64,000 nt of DNA, from NCBI RefSeq assembly GCF_018614525.1, contig NZ_JAGGOL010000070.1, forward strand, positions 49,079 to 113,078, read 5' to 3'. The stretch comes from Streptomyces sp. ISL-11 (GTDB lineage: Bacteria > Actinomycetota > Actinomycetes > Streptomycetales > Streptomycetaceae). The notes beneath the pieces are model-generated. The model was given only the letters and a program-made list of their open reading frames with translations, did not search any database and was not told where the DNA came from. This document shows, one piece after another, positions 1 through 12,351 of this stretch (the first letter of the stretch is position 1; the number at the start of each line of letters is the position of its first letter). Position numbers and translations under genes: made by a program.

Positions 1-1
1 C

Positions 2-460
2 GACAACCTCCGCTTCGCCAAGCCGGAAGCGACCGACGAGGAGATCGTCGCGGCGGCGCGCGCGGCACAGATCCACGACCACATCGCCGCCCTGCCCGAC
101 GGCTACGACACCCTCGTCGGCGAGCGCGGCTACCGCTTCTCCGGTGGGGAGAAGCAGCGCCTGGCCATCGCCCGCACGATCCTGCGCGACCCACCGGTCC
201 TCATCCTGGACGAGGCGACCAGCGCGCTCGACACCCGCACCGAACACGCCGTGCAGGAAGCCATAGACGCGCTCTCGGCCGGCCGGACGACCATCACCAT
301 CGCGCACCGGCTCTCCACCGTCCGCGACGCCGATCAGATCGTCGTCCTCGACAAGGGGCACATAGCCGAGCGCGGCACCCACCAGGAACTCCTCGCGGAG
401 GACGGGCACTATGCCGCGCTCGTGCGGCGCGACGCCCGCCTCACGACAAGCGTGGGATGA
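2..460 (+). CDS. ABC exporter, ATP-binding C-terminal part (partial)
   Basis: The 5' end lies outside the window; the visible 152 residues are the second half of a nucleotide-binding domain. Seen: signature SGGEKQR (about residue 47), Walker [13 protein letters not shown] with catalytic Glu, and switch motif AHRLSTV. The pattern of DEATSALD followed by a HRLSTV switch and a final [18 protein letters not shown] is characteristic of exporter-type (MsbA/multidrug, ABCB-like) proteins in which membrane and ATPase domains are fused. Such proteins work as dimers that export lipids, drugs or peptides. The substrate cannot be told from this fragment. It ends 22 bp before the stop of a convergent gene. 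Confidence 0.93.
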   Translation, partial: DNLRFAKPEATDEEIVAAARAAQIHDHIAALPDGYDTLVGERGYRFSGGEKQRLAIARTILRDPPVLILDEATSALDTRTEHAVQEAIDALSAGRTTITIAHRLSTVRDADQIVVLDKGHIAERGTHQELLAEDGHYAALVRRDARLTTSVG

Positions 461-482
461 GCCGTGAGGCGAGCCCGGTTGC

Positions 483-1706
483 TCACAGGGCGCCGAGGTC
501 GACGGCTTCGGCCATGACCCGGTATCCGGCGTCGTTCGGATGCTTGAAATCGCCGCTGTCGTAGGCGGGGGAGAGAACCTCGGGGTCGTCGGCCGAGGCG
601 AGGGCCTCGGCGAAGTCGGCGACGGCGTCGAACTCACCGGAGTTACGGAACCACTGGTTGAGAGCGACGCGCTTCGCCTCGGCGCGGGGAGTGTGGTACT
701 CCGAGCCCTTGAACGGAAGGATGGTGGCACCGATGATCTTGATGCCCCGATCGTGCGCCCGCTCGATCAGTTCCCGATAGCCGGCGATCAACTGCTCCGC
801 CGTCACCTCCGGATTGGGCTTGTACGTCTCCAGGTCGACCTCGCTGAAGCCGATGTCATTGAGGCCGGCCAGGACGATGACCGAGCGGACACCGGGCTTG
901 GCGAGCACATCCCGCTCGAAGCGGCCCACAGCCCGCTCGCCGTACCAGACCGAGTCGTGGAGCATGAGGTTCCCGCCGATGCCGGCGTTGAGAACGGCCC
1001 GTCGCTGTCCCGCGGAGGCGAGCCGTTCGGCGAGGACGTCCGGGTAGCGGTGGTCGGCGCCCACGGTGGAACCGTAGCCATCGGTGATGGAGTCGCCGAA
1101 GACCACGACCGTTCCCTCGCCTTGGGGCCCTCCCGTGAGCTCGATGTCGGAGAGGTAGTACCAGGAGTGGGTGCGTGCGTCGAAGGCATCGCCCTCGACG
1201 TCGGCCGTCCGGTCGCCCGCCGCCCGGTAGGAGTCCGTGTAAGCCTGGGCGTGAAACGTCGAAGGACCGGTCGGTCCGTCGAAGTAGAGAGTGACCGCTA
1301 CCAAGTCGAATGGCTCCACCAGCAGCGGAGCCGACTCGCTGACGGCCTCGCCACCCGCCGGGATCGTCACCGAGGCGCTTCCGTCGAACGTCAGATCGCC
1401 GACCGTACCGGGCTTGAGCGCGGGTGACTTTCCGGCCAGTGCGAGCGTCGCGGCCGTCACGGTCAGCGGCTGAGTGCCGAAACGATTCGACAGCCGGATG
1501 CGGGCGGCGCTGCCCCCGCCCGTGACGCGCACGACCTGGCGTACCGACTGACGGGTGAAGCCCGTCTCGGACCAGTTCTCCTCGAATCCGGCGCTCGGGC
1601 GCTGCACCGGAGCGGACCAGCCCGCCGACCAGGCCGTCGCCACGTCCGACCCGTGCGGCGCCTCGGTGTGCGCCGTCGTCGCCCGGCTCTCTTCCTGAAC
1701 TGTCAT
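483..1706 (-). CDS. SGNH/GDSL-family hydrolase
   Basis: 407 residues. The catalytic module is the C-terminal half: block I VVVFGDSITDGYGS (Ser about 206), a Gly/Asn block in NAGIGGN, block III LAGLNDIG and the Asp-His pair in DFKHPNDAGY close to the C terminus. The N-terminal 200 residues are beta-rich, as in many actinobacterial SGNH hydrolases. I chose the ATG at 1706 because AAGAAGGG lies 7 to 9 bases upstream; a longer frame reaches 1892 without a ribosome site. No signal peptide is evident with this start, which is unusual for an esterase of this type. Substrate (carbohydrate ester or lipid) unknown. Divergent from the MHS permease. Confidence 0.85.
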   Translation of the reverse strand: MTVQEESRATTAHTEAPHGSDVATAWSAGWSAPVQRPSAGFEENWSETGFTRQSVRQVVRVTGGGSAARIRLSNRFGTQPLTVTAATLALAGKSPALKPGTVGDLTFDGSASVTIPAGGEAVSESAPLLVEPFDLVAVTLYFDGPTGPSTFHAQAYTDSYRAAGDRTADVEGDAFDARTHSWYYLSDIELTGGPQGEGTVVVFGDSITDGYGSTVGADHRYPDVLAERLASAGQRRAVLNAGIGGNLMLHDSVWYGERAVGRFERDVLAKPGVRSVIVLAGLNDIGFSEVDLETYKPNPEVTAEQLIAGYRELIERAHDRGIKIIGATILPFKGSEYHTPRAEAKRVALNQWFRNSGEFDAVADFAEALASADDPEVLSPAYDSGDFKHPNDAGYRVMAEAVDLGAL

Positions 1707-1883
1707 GGTCCGGCCCTTCTTCGTGTGCGGTGAGCTGTTGGAGAAGAGCCTGCCGCCGGGCTCCCGCTGCACCCAGACCTCCCTGCTGCGTACGAACCCC
1801 GTGCGTACCACTCGCAGGGTTACCTTGCGAGAACTGCCCTCGGACGGGTGTGCGAGAGGGGTGGTGCGGGGATCCAATGGATC

Positions 1884-3209
1884 ATGACGCAATCCGAGTC
1901 CCTGCCCGTCGACGGCACTGATACCGGCACGACCGCCGAACCCTCGCCCACCTCGTCACGATCAGCCCTCCGCCAACTCGCGGCGGCGTCCATCGGCAAC
2001 GCCGCCGAGTGGTACGACTGGTACGCCTACTCATTCCTCGCGGTCTACTTCGCCGATCAGGTCTTTCCCAAGAGCTCGGGCAATTCCCTCGTGCCGCTGC
2101 TCTCCACCTTCGCAGTCTTCGCGGTGGGCTTCTTCATGCGGCCGGTCGGCGGTCTGCTGATGGGCGCGATCGCCGACCGGCGAGGCCGTCGCGCCGCTCT
2201 GACCGTCACCATCCTGCTCATGGGAGGCGGCAGTCTGCTGGTCGCCCTGACCCCCACCTACGCCTCGGCAGGGGTCCTCGCTCCCGTGGTCCTCGTCCTC
2301 GCCCGCCTCGTCCAGGGCCTCTCGGTCGGAGGGGAGTTCGCCGCCTCGACGACCTTCCTCGTGGAATCGGCGGGCCCCGGCCGGCGAGGGTTGTTCTCCA
2401 GTTTCCAGTACGTGTCCACCACGATCGGCCAGCTTCTCGCCTCCGGCATAGCAGCCCTCCTCGCCCACCTGCTGACCGACGGGCAGATGGGCGACTGGGG
2501 ATGGCGGGTGCCGTTCCTGATCGGCGCACTCATCAGCCTCGTAGGATTCTGGATCCGCCAGGGCGCGCGGGAGACGCATGAGGTGAGGCAACGCGCGGCC
2601 GAGCGCCCCGCCCTCTTCGACGCCCTGCGACAGCACCCGCGCGAATCCCTGTTGATCTGCGGCATCACGGCCGGCGGCACCCTCGCGTACTACACCTGGA
2701 CCACCTATCTGCCGACCTACGCCCAGGTGAACGCCGGCTTCGACAAGGGGCAGGCGCTCATCGCCGGTACCCTCTCGCTGGCCTTCTTCGCCGTGCTCCA
2801 GCCGCTCGGCGGTCTGCTCTCGGACCGCGTCGGCCGCAGGCCGTTGCTGCTCGGTTTCGCCGTGGGCTTCGCGCTCCTCGCCGTGCCCCTGCTGCGCGCG
2901 ATCACCAGCGACTTCGCCTCCCTGCTGCTCGTGCAGTGCGCGGGGATGGTGCTGCTCACCGGCTACACCTCGGTCGCCGCGGCCGTGAACGCCGAGGTCT
3001 TCCCGGCGCGGGTACGAGCCGCCGGAATCGGCTTCCCCTATTCCCTCACTGTCGCGTTGTTCGGAGGGACGGCTCCCTACCTGGGGACCTGGTTCAAGCA
3101 GTCCGGCCACCCCGGAGCCTTCCCCTGGTACGTCGCGGGGCTCTGCCTCGTCTCCGCCTGCGTCTACGCCGTCCTCCCGGAGACCGCCAAGCGTCCGCTG
3201 GACCGCTAA
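1884..3209 (+). CDS. MHS-family major facilitator, organic-acid/osmolyte:proton symporter
   Basis: 441 residues with twelve predicted membrane segments. The N-terminal IGNAAEWYDWYAYSF is the hallmark of the metabolite:H+ symporter family (KgtP, ProP, ShiA, citrate carriers), and ADRRGRRAA in the 2-3 loop and SDRVGRRPLL in the 8-9 loop are the MFS loop motifs. It probably imports a carboxylate or betaine-type solute. The start at ATG 1884 puts the family motif about 37 residues in, as usual. The stop codon overlaps that of the convergent CoA-transferase gene, so both genes end in the same four bases. Confidence 0.88.
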   Translation: MTQSESLPVDGTDTGTTAEPSPTSSRSALRQLAAASIGNAAEWYDWYAYSFLAVYFADQVFPKSSGNSLVPLLSTFAVFAVGFFMRPVGGLLMGAIADRRGRRAALTVTILLMGGGSLLVALTPTYASAGVLAPVVLVLARLVQGLSVGGEFAASTTFLVESAGPGRRGLFSSFQYVSTTIGQLLASGIAALLAHLLTDGQMGDWGWRVPFLIGALISLVGFWIRQGARETHEVRQRAAERPALFDALRQHPRESLLICGITAGGTLAYYTWTTYLPTYAQVNAGFDKGQALIAGTLSLAFFAVLQPLGGLLSDRVGRRPLLLGFAVGFALLAVPLLRAITSDFASLLLVQCAGMVLLTGYTSVAAAVNAEVFPARVRAAGIGFPYSLTVALFGGTAPYLGTWFKQSGHPGAFPWYVAGLCLVSACVYAVLPETAKRPLDR

Positions 3210-4366
3210 TCGGTGCCGGCCTCCGAAGGGCCGTCGAACTCCGCGCGGATCGCGGCCGTGTGCTCGCCCAGGGCCGGTACCGCTCCCATCGCCGCCTCGC
3301 GACCGTTCACCTCGACGGGTGGCAGCAGGCCCCGCAGCGGACCGGCCGGCGAGCCGAAGTCGCGCCACCTGTCCCGGGCCGCCAGCTGCGGATGGCCGGC
3401 GAACTCGGTGACCGTCCGCAGCCGGGCGTTGGCGATGCCGGCCCGGTCCAGCAACGCCACCAGCCCGTCCGCCGTGTGGTGGGCGAAGTGCTTCTCCAGG
3501 ACGGCGGTCAGGTCGGCGTCGTGTGCGCGGCGCAGCGGATTGTCCGCGAAACGGGGATCGCGGACCAACGCGGGCTCCCGCAGCACCTGTTCGCACAGCG
3601 CGACCCACTCCCGGTCGTTCTGCACGCTCAGGAACACCGTCGCGCCGTCGCCGCACCCGTAGTGCCCGTACGGGGAGATGGTCGGATGCCGGGCGCCGCT
3701 GCGGGTGAGGGGCTCGCCGCCGTAGGCCTGGGCGTAGTACGGCTGCCCCATCCACTCGGCGAGCGCGTCGAGCAGCGAGACGGACAGGGCCGACCCCTCG
3801 CCGGTGCGCTCGCGCTCGTACAGCGCGGTGAGGATGCCGGTGTACGCATACATGCCACCGGCGATGTCGGCCACGGAAATGCCGGGCCGTGCGGGCGAAT
3901 CGGGGCTTCCGGTGATCGAGAGGAGCCCTGCCTCGCACTGCACCAGCAGGTCGTAGGCCTTCTTGTCCCGGTACGGCCCCGCCGCGCCGTAACCGGAGAC
4001 GTCGCAGGTGATCAGGCGGGGCCGGCGGGCGCGCAGCACGTCGGCGCCGAGCCCCAGGCGGTCCGCGGCGCCGGGGCCGAGGTTCTGTACGAACACGTCG
4101 GCCTGGGCGAGGAGCCGGTCGAGCAGGGAACGGTCGGTGGCGTCCTTGAGGTCGAGCGTCACGCTTTCCTTGCCCCGGTTGACCCAGACGAAGTAGGCGG
4201 AGAGTCCCTTCACCCGGCGGTCGTAGTCGCGGGCGAAATCTCCGCGTCCCGGCCGCTCGATCTTGATGACGCGTGCGCCGAGATCCGCGAGCTGGCGGGT
4301 GGCGAAGGGGGCGGCGACAGCCTGTTCGAGAGCGATGACCGTGACGCCGTGCAGCGGCAGTTCCAC
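3206..4366 (-). CDS. Class III CoA-transferase (CaiB/BaiF family)
   Basis: 386 residues, normal length for the family. Seen: N-terminal LHGVTVIALEQAVAAPFATR, the conserved LGARVIKIERPGRGDFAR and WVNRGKESVTLDLK blocks, and the acid in ISVADIAGGMYAYTG (Asp about 167) that forms the acyl-aspartyl and CoA-thioester intermediate in formyl-CoA transferase and its relatives. These enzymes move CoA between carboxylic acids. I chose GTG 4366 because AAGGAG lies 5 bases upstream; a TTG at 4384 precedes that site. The convergent MHS permease may import the acid that this enzyme activates, but that is inference from position. Confidence 0.87.
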   Translation of the reverse strand: MELPLHGVTVIALEQAVAAPFATRQLADLGARVIKIERPGRGDFARDYDRRVKGLSAYFVWVNRGKESVTLDLKDATDRSLLDRLLAQADVFVQNLGPGAADRLGLGADVLRARRPRLITCDVSGYGAAGPYRDKKAYDLLVQCEAGLLSITGSPDSPARPGISVADIAGGMYAYTGILTALYERERTGEGSALSVSLLDALAEWMGQPYYAQAYGGEPLTRSGARHPTISPYGHYGCGDGATVFLSVQNDREWVALCEQVLREPALVRDPRFADNPLRRAHDADLTAVLEKHFAHHTADGLVALLDRAGIANARLRTVTEFAGHPQLAARDRWRDFGSPAGPLRGLLPPVEVNGREAAMGAVPALGEHTAAIRAEFDGPSEAGTD

Positions 4367-4502
4367 CAGGGCTCCTTCCGTCAAGTGAGATCATATGACC
4401 GGCCCTGTGGACGGTCCGGAACGGCCGGGCCGCTTCCCGCCTAGTCTCGCGGACATGGACATCAGGGGGCGGTTCACCGGGGGAGAACAGCGTGCTCGGC
4501 GG

Positions 4503-7706
<3,204 letters not shown>

Positions 7707-8375
7707 TCACCCGGTCCGCGGATCTCCCGCGACGAGGACGACTTCCAGGGTGCGGGGCCCGTGGACGCCCTCGACCCGGTCCAGTTCGATGTCGCTGGTC
7801 GCCGACGGGCCCGAGATCCAGGTCTGGGGCCGGGTGGCGGTCAGGCGTTCCAGGGCCCGCGGTACCGAGTCCACGACCTGGTCGTCGATCCGCACCACGC
7901 ACAGGTGATGGTCCGGTACGAGCGTGAGGGCGCGACGCCCCTGGCCCGGGCCGGCGTCGAGCACCACGGTGCCGGTCTCGGCGATGGCCAGCGCGCAGCC
8001 GGTGACGACGCTGTCCACACCGTCGAGCTCATGCGGTGTCAGGGCCGGCGAGTCCTGAAGGAGGCGCACCCCGGCGGAGGCGAGCCATGCCTCCGGCAGT
8101 CCGGCGGGCACGGCCACCCGGCCGGCATGCCGCTCGTGCAGCAGCCGGGCGAGCAGCGCGGGCAGGCCGGGCGCGTCCACGCGGTGGACGAGGGCGCGAT
8201 AGTCCGTGAGATTGCGGGCGAGGAGGTCGACGGACTCGGCCGGCGACCGTTCCTCGTGAACGCGCAGATACTCGCGAGCCACCGGGTGGTCACCGGGGCG
8301 CTCCTGTCGGGGCACGTCGGCCAGCGCGCGCCGCACCCGCCCGAGGATCCGTTCCCTGCTCGCGTCGCCGTTCAC
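7707..8375 (-). CDS. lutC: Lactate utilization protein C (LUD domain)
   Basis: 222 residues with a single LUD domain, including VTGCALAIAETGTVVLDAG and LTLVPDHHLCVV, which are typical of LutC/YkgG. LutC is the third part of the LutABC iron-sulfur complex that oxidises L-lactate to pyruvate. The start is a GTG that overlaps the stop of lutB in the string GTGA, so the two are translationally coupled. Third gene of the operon lutA-lutB-lutC on the minus strand. Confidence 0.92.
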   Translation of the reverse strand: MNGDASRERILGRVRRALADVPRQERPGDHPVAREYLRVHEERSPAESVDLLARNLTDYRALVHRVDAPGLPALLARLLHERHAGRVAVPAGLPEAWLASAGVRLLQDSPALTPHELDGVDSVVTGCALAIAETGTVVLDAGPGQGRRALTLVPDHHLCVVRIDDQVVDSVPRALERLTATRPQTWISGPSATSDIELDRVEGVHGPRTLEVVLVAGDPRTG

Positions 8376-9841
8376 GCCGGGCCCCCGCGGGTGCGGGCCC
8401 ACCAGTCGCGGAAGGATTCCGGAGGGACCGTCGGCAGGGTGCGGGAGTCCGTCCAGGCGCGTCCCGGTCCCGGCAGCCGACGAGGGTGGAGCGCACGCGT
8501 CCGGGAGAGGATCCGCTGGCCGCGGCGGAGTGCGCCGGGATGGTCGAAGGTCCAGCGGGCGGCCCGCATCATGGCCCGTTCGGCGCTGTGCCTCTTCGCC
8601 GGCTTGATGACCGTCCGTGCGCCGCGGACCGTCACCTCGCCGCCTTCGACGACCCGCTCCCGCAGATGGACGAGCACCTCGGGGATATCGATGGCCACCG
8701 GGCAGACCTCGAAACAGGCACCGCACAGCGAGGAGGCGTACGGCAGGGACTCCTCCAAGGGGGAGACGAGCCCGCGCAGCTGGGGGGTGAGGATCGCCCC
8801 GATCGGCCCGGGGTACGGCGAGCCGTACGCGTGGCCGCCGGCCCGCTCGTACACGGGGCAGACGTTGAGGCAGGCCGAGCAGCGGATGCAGCGCAGTGCC
8901 TGGCGGCCGACCCGGTCCGCGAGGGTGTCGGTACGGCCGTTGTCGAGCAGCACCAGATGGAAGGAGCGCGGGCCGTCGCCGTCGGTGGTGCCCGTCCACA
9001 TGGAGGTGTACGGGTTCATCCGTTCCGCCGTGGAGGAGCGCGGCAGCAGCTGGAGGAAGACCTCCAGGTCCCGCCAGGTCGGCACGGTCTTCTCGATACC
9101 GACGACCGAGATCAGGGTCTCCGGGAGCGTCAGGCACATGCGGCCGTTGCCCTCGGACTCCACCACGACCAGGGTGCCGGTCTCGGCGACCATGAAGTTC
9201 GCCCCGGAGATACCGACCTTGGCGCGCAGGAACTTCTCCCGCAGGTGCCGCCGGGCGGCCTCGGCCAGATCGGCGGGCCGGTCGGTCAGCCCTTCGGGGG
9301 CCGGGAGTCCCCAGTCCGCCATCCGGTCGCGGAAGATGTCGCGGATCTCGCCGCGGTTGCGGTGGATGGCGGGCACCAGGATGTGGGAGGGGAGGTCGTC
9401 GCCCAGCTGCACGATCAGTTCGGCGAGGTCGGTCTCGTACGCGCGAATACCGGCGTCGGCGAGGGCCTCGTTGAGACCGATCTCCTGGGTGGCCATCGAC
9501 TTGACCTTGACCACTTCGCTCTCGCCGGTGGCGCGTACCAGCTCGGTGACGATGCGATGGGCTTCGGCGGCGTCCGCCGCCCAGTGGACTGTGCCCCCGG
9601 CACGGGTCACGGCTTCCTCCAGGCGCAGGAGGTAGTGGTCCAGGTGGCGCAGCGTACGGTCCTTGATGGCGGCCCCGGCGGTGCGCAGGCGCTCCCAGTC
9701 GTCCAGTTCGGCGACGGCCCGGGCGCGCTTGGCGCGGATGGTGTGAGTGGCGTGGCGGAGATTGGCGCGCAGCCGGCTGTCCTGAGTGGCGAGGCCGGCG
9801 GATCGGGGGAAGGCCGGCATACCCACGTAGGTGCGGCTCAT
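8372..9841 (-). CDS. lutB: Lactate utilization iron-sulfur protein B
   Basis: 489 residues. The N-terminal two thirds is a LUD domain (KVKSMATQEIGLNEAL, AETGTLVVVESEGNGRM). After it come two 4Fe-4S sites, CIRCSACLNVCPVYE and CGACFEVCPVAIDI, and a C-terminal basic tail. This matches LutB/YkgF of the lactate oxidation complex, which passes electrons to the quinone pool. The ATG at 9841 overlaps the lutA stop as ATGA. Cytoplasmic, membrane-associated through its partners. Confidence 0.94.
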   Translation of the reverse strand: MSRTYVGMPAFPRSAGLATQDSRLRANLRHATHTIRAKRARAVAELDDWERLRTAGAAIKDRTLRHLDHYLLRLEEAVTRAGGTVHWAADAAEAHRIVTELVRATGESEVVKVKSMATQEIGLNEALADAGIRAYETDLAELIVQLGDDLPSHILVPAIHRNRGEIRDIFRDRMADWGLPAPEGLTDRPADLAEAARRHLREKFLRAKVGISGANFMVAETGTLVVVESEGNGRMCLTLPETLISVVGIEKTVPTWRDLEVFLQLLPRSSTAERMNPYTSMWTGTTDGDGPRSFHLVLLDNGRTDTLADRVGRQALRCIRCSACLNVCPVYERAGGHAYGSPYPGPIGAILTPQLRGLVSPLEESLPYASSLCGACFEVCPVAIDIPEVLVHLRERVVEGGEVTVRGARTVIKPAKRHSAERAMMRAARWTFDHPGALRRGQRILSRTRALHPRRLPGPGRAWTDSRTLPTVPPESFRDWWARTRGGPA

Positions 9842-10590
9842 CGGGCGTCGTCCTTCCGTCCGGCGAGGATCTCCGCGATGTGCAGGGGGCGCACGGTGGA
9901 ACCCTGGTGGGCGAGGATGCCACCGATGTGCATGAGACAGGAGTTGTCCACGGCGCAGACGGCGTCGGCACCGGTCGTGGTGATGGCCCGGGCCTTGTCG
10001 GCGCCCATCGCGGCGGAGACGGCGGGATTCTTCACGGCGAAGGTGCCGCCGAAGCCGCAGCACTCCTCCGCCCCGGCCAGTTCCCTCAGTTCCAGTCCCT
10101 CCACTCGCTCCAGCAGCCGGCGTGGACGGTCGGCGAGACCGAGCAGCCGTAGCCCGTGGCAGGTGGGGTGGTAGGTGACCGGGTACGGGAAGTAGGCGCC
10201 GACGTCGGTCACGCCCAGCACGTCCACGAGGAACTCGGTGAGCTCGTACGTCTTCGGCACCGTGCTTGCCGCCGCCTCGGAGAGACCCTCGTCCCGCCCT
10301 TCCGCGGCCGCTCGGGCGGCGATGCGGGGGTAGTTGTCACGCACCATGGCGGCGCAGGAACCGGAAGGGGTGACGACGTAGTCGTAGTCGCGGAAGGCCA
10401 TGGCGTGGCGACGCATCAGAGGCTCGGTGTCACGGCGGTATCCGGTGTTGAACAGTGGCTGCCCACAGCAGCTCTGCGCCATGGGGAAGTCGACACGCAC
10501 CCCGAGCCGTTCCAGCAGGGTCACGACGGCCTGCCCCGTACGGGGGTAGAGCGTGTCGTTGACGCACGTCACGAACAGCCCTACGCGCAT
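9838..10590 (-). CDS. lutA: Lactate utilization protein A ((Fe-S)-binding, CCG domains)
   Basis: 250 residues with two cysteine-rich CCG domains: SCCGQPLFN in the first half and ECCGFGGTF in the second, the pattern found in LutA/YkgE, GlpC and HdrB. It heads the lutABC operon. About 170 bp separates it from the divergent yjbQ-like gene and must hold its promoter; I see no clear operator there, and no lutR-like GntR gene is adjacent. Confidence 0.93.
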   Translation of the reverse strand: MRVGLFVTCVNDTLYPRTGQAVVTLLERLGVRVDFPMAQSCCGQPLFNTGYRRDTEPLMRRHAMAFRDYDYVVTPSGSCAAMVRDNYPRIAARAAAEGRDEGLSEAAASTVPKTYELTEFLVDVLGVTDVGAYFPYPVTYHPTCHGLRLLGLADRPRRLLERVEGLELRELAGAEECCGFGGTFAVKNPAVSAAMGADKARAITTTGADAVCAVDNSCLMHIGGILAHQGSTVRPLHIAEILAGRKDDAR

Positions 10591-10759
10591 GCCCTCTCCT
10601 CACGGCCGCCTGCCCGGCGCTCATACTGCCGCAGTGATCGGCACGTGGGAAGAACCGATCCGTCAAGGCTGACGCCGTGGCCGTCGTCGTGAGCCCGTTC
10701 GCGTCCGCCGGCCGTGGCGTGGACGACATGGGCGCCGGTAGGGCGGTTACGGTGAGGAA

Positions 10760-11182
10760 ATGGCTGACACCTTCACCACCCGCACGATCAACGTCCCGAC
10801 GGGGTCCGTCGAGACCGTCTACGACCTGACGGACGCGTGCTCCGCCTTCCTCCGGGAGACCGCCCGGGGGCGGGACGGCCTGCTCAACGTCTTCACCCCG
10901 CACGCCACGGCCGGCCTGGCCGTCATCGAGACCGGTTCGGGCAGCGACGACGACCTGCTGGCCGCGCTCCAGGACCTGCTCCCGGCCGACGACCGGTGGC
11001 GGCACCGCCACGGCAGCCCCGGCCACGGCCGGGACCACGTCCTGCCGGCCCTGGTCCCGCCGCACGCCACACTGCCGGTGGTCGGAGGCGAGCTGCAGCT
11101 GGGGACCTGGCAGTCGGTCGTCCTGGTGGACACCAACATCGACAATCCGGACCGAAAGGTCCGTCTGTCCTTCCTCGGCTGA
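10760..11182 (+). CDS. YjbQ/UPF0047 family protein (secondary thiamine-phosphate synthase type)
   Basis: 140 residues, the full family length. Conserved family blocks are present: FTPHATAGLAVIE near the middle, the HRHGSPGHGRDHVLPAL stretch with its histidines, GTWQSVVLVD and a C-terminal RKVRLSFLG. Family members form trimers with a clustered His site and can replace ThiE weakly in E. coli; the physiological role is not settled. GTGAGGAA directly precedes the ATG. A bidirectional terminator separates it from the convergent carboxypeptidase gene. Confidence 0.88.
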   Translation: MADTFTTRTINVPTGSVETVYDLTDACSAFLRETARGRDGLLNVFTPHATAGLAVIETGSGSDDDLLAALQDLLPADDRWRHRHGSPGHGRDHVLPALVPPHATLPVVGGELQLGTWQSVVLVDTNIDNPDRKVRLSFLG

Positions 11183-11253
11183 CAGCTGACAGCTGACGGC
11201 TGATGGCGGCGCGGCGGCAGCACCCCTGGCGAAGCGGAAGCCGCAGGACGACA

Positions 11254-11290
11254 GAGGCCCCCCGGAGAGCGGTTCCCTCCCGAGGGCCTC
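11254..11290. terminator. Bidirectional hairpin terminator
   Basis: GAGGCCC at 11254-11260 pairs with GGGCCTC at 11284-11290, with further G/C pairing inside. It lies between two convergent genes, yjbQ-like and the carboxypeptidase gene, so it can serve both. No U-tract, as is usual for Streptomyces. Confidence 0.7.
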
Positions 11291-11307
11291 CGGTCCGGCG
11301 TGATCCG

Positions 11308-12234
11308 TCAGTCCCGCTGTGCCGACTCCGGCAGCTGACGCAGCTTCACGCTCGTCTTCGTCCGGTACGCGAAGTCCAGCATCTTCACAGCGTCCGGATA
11401 ACGGTTGGTGGCATCGTTGAGGATGACACCCACCACGGTCCGGCCATCGCGCTGGGCGGCGAAGACCAGGCAGGGTCCGGCGGCGGTGCCGGTGCCCGTC
11501 TTGATGCCGATCGCGCCCTTGTAGGAGCCGAGCAGCTTGTTCGTGTTGTCCCAGTAGTAGGTGCGGTTGACGTTCGCCGCCTTCTGCCGGGTGCTGGTCG
11601 CCTTGACGACCGTGCCGAACGTGCTGTTCGCGATCGCGTGGCGGGCGAGCTGTGCCGCGTCACGCGGGGTGGTGTAGTTGGCGCCGGCCCTCGATATGCC
11701 GTCGAAGGAGTCGTACTTGGTGTTCTTCATGCCCAGTTCCGACGCCTTCTTGTTCATCTTCGCGATGAACGACGTGGTGCGGGCCGCCTCGGTGCCGCCA
11801 CTGCCGAAGGTGTCGGCGAGCGCGTACGCGGCGTCGCAGCCGGAGGGCAGCATCAGGCCGTACAGCAGCTGTCGCACCGTCAGCTTGTCGCCCGTCCGCA
11901 GATCGGCCGTGCTCGCGCCGTTGCGCGCCACGTAGTCGCGGTAGGACTGCTTGATGGTGACCTGCTTGTTCAGGTCGACGCCACGGGTGTCCAGGACCAC
12001 CACCGCGGTCATGATCTTGGTGGTGCTGGCCATCTGCCGCTTGGTGTCGGCGTCCTTGGCCCACAACTGACGGTTGGTCTTGCCATCGAGCAGGAACGCG
12101 CCCCTCGCGGTGACACCGGCGGGGCCGCCGGCGGCCTCCGCGGTCGTCACCGGGAGCGCGACGGCGACCGCCGCGGTCGACGCGATCACGGCCGCGCCCC
12201 ACCGGCGGGCCGGTCTTCCGCCACATCTCTCCAT
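11308..12234 (-). CDS. D-alanyl-D-alanine carboxypeptidase (PBP5/DacA-like)
   Basis: 308 residues. An N-terminal secretion signal (hydrophobic stretch at about 14-32, AEAA cleavage region) is followed by an S11 serine peptidase domain: STTK with nucleophile Ser, a second motif written SGC in LPSGCDAAYALAD instead of SxN, and KTGTGTAAG. The Cys in the second motif is common in actinobacterial members. It trims the terminal D-Ala of peptidoglycan pentapeptides outside the cell. There is no obvious C-terminal amphipathic anchor. Confidence 0.9.
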   Translation of the reverse strand: MERCGGRPARRWGAAVIASTAAVAVALPVTTAEAAGGPAGVTARGAFLLDGKTNRQLWAKDADTKRQMASTTKIMTAVVVLDTRGVDLNKQVTIKQSYRDYVARNGASTADLRTGDKLTVRQLLYGLMLPSGCDAAYALADTFGSGGTEAARTTSFIAKMNKKASELGMKNTKYDSFDGISRAGANYTTPRDAAQLARHAIANSTFGTVVKATSTRQKAANVNRTYYWDNTNKLLGSYKGAIGIKTGTGTAAGPCLVFAAQRDGRTVVGVILNDATNRYPDAVKMLDFAYRTKTSVKLRQLPESAQRD

Positions 12235-12351
12235 GTATGCCTCTGTTCCTCGCGGGTTGAGTCGAGCGTGCAGATAATCGCACTCACTCCGCGCGAGGAG
12301 AAACCGGGCCCCGTCCAGCGGGAAGGACTGGTGGAGGACGGCGCCGGAGGC

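Noticed and set aside
11180..11203. Tandem TGACAGC-like repeat after the yjbQ-like stop
   Set aside because: Only three 8-bp units, no spacing or structure that suggests function; probably simple slippage.
10909..12250. Long plus-strand open frame covering the carboxypeptidase gene and beyond
   Set aside because: Composition is Gly/Arg/Val-rich without domain structure, and a terminator at 11254-11290 lies near its start. The opposite strand has a complete secreted peptidase.
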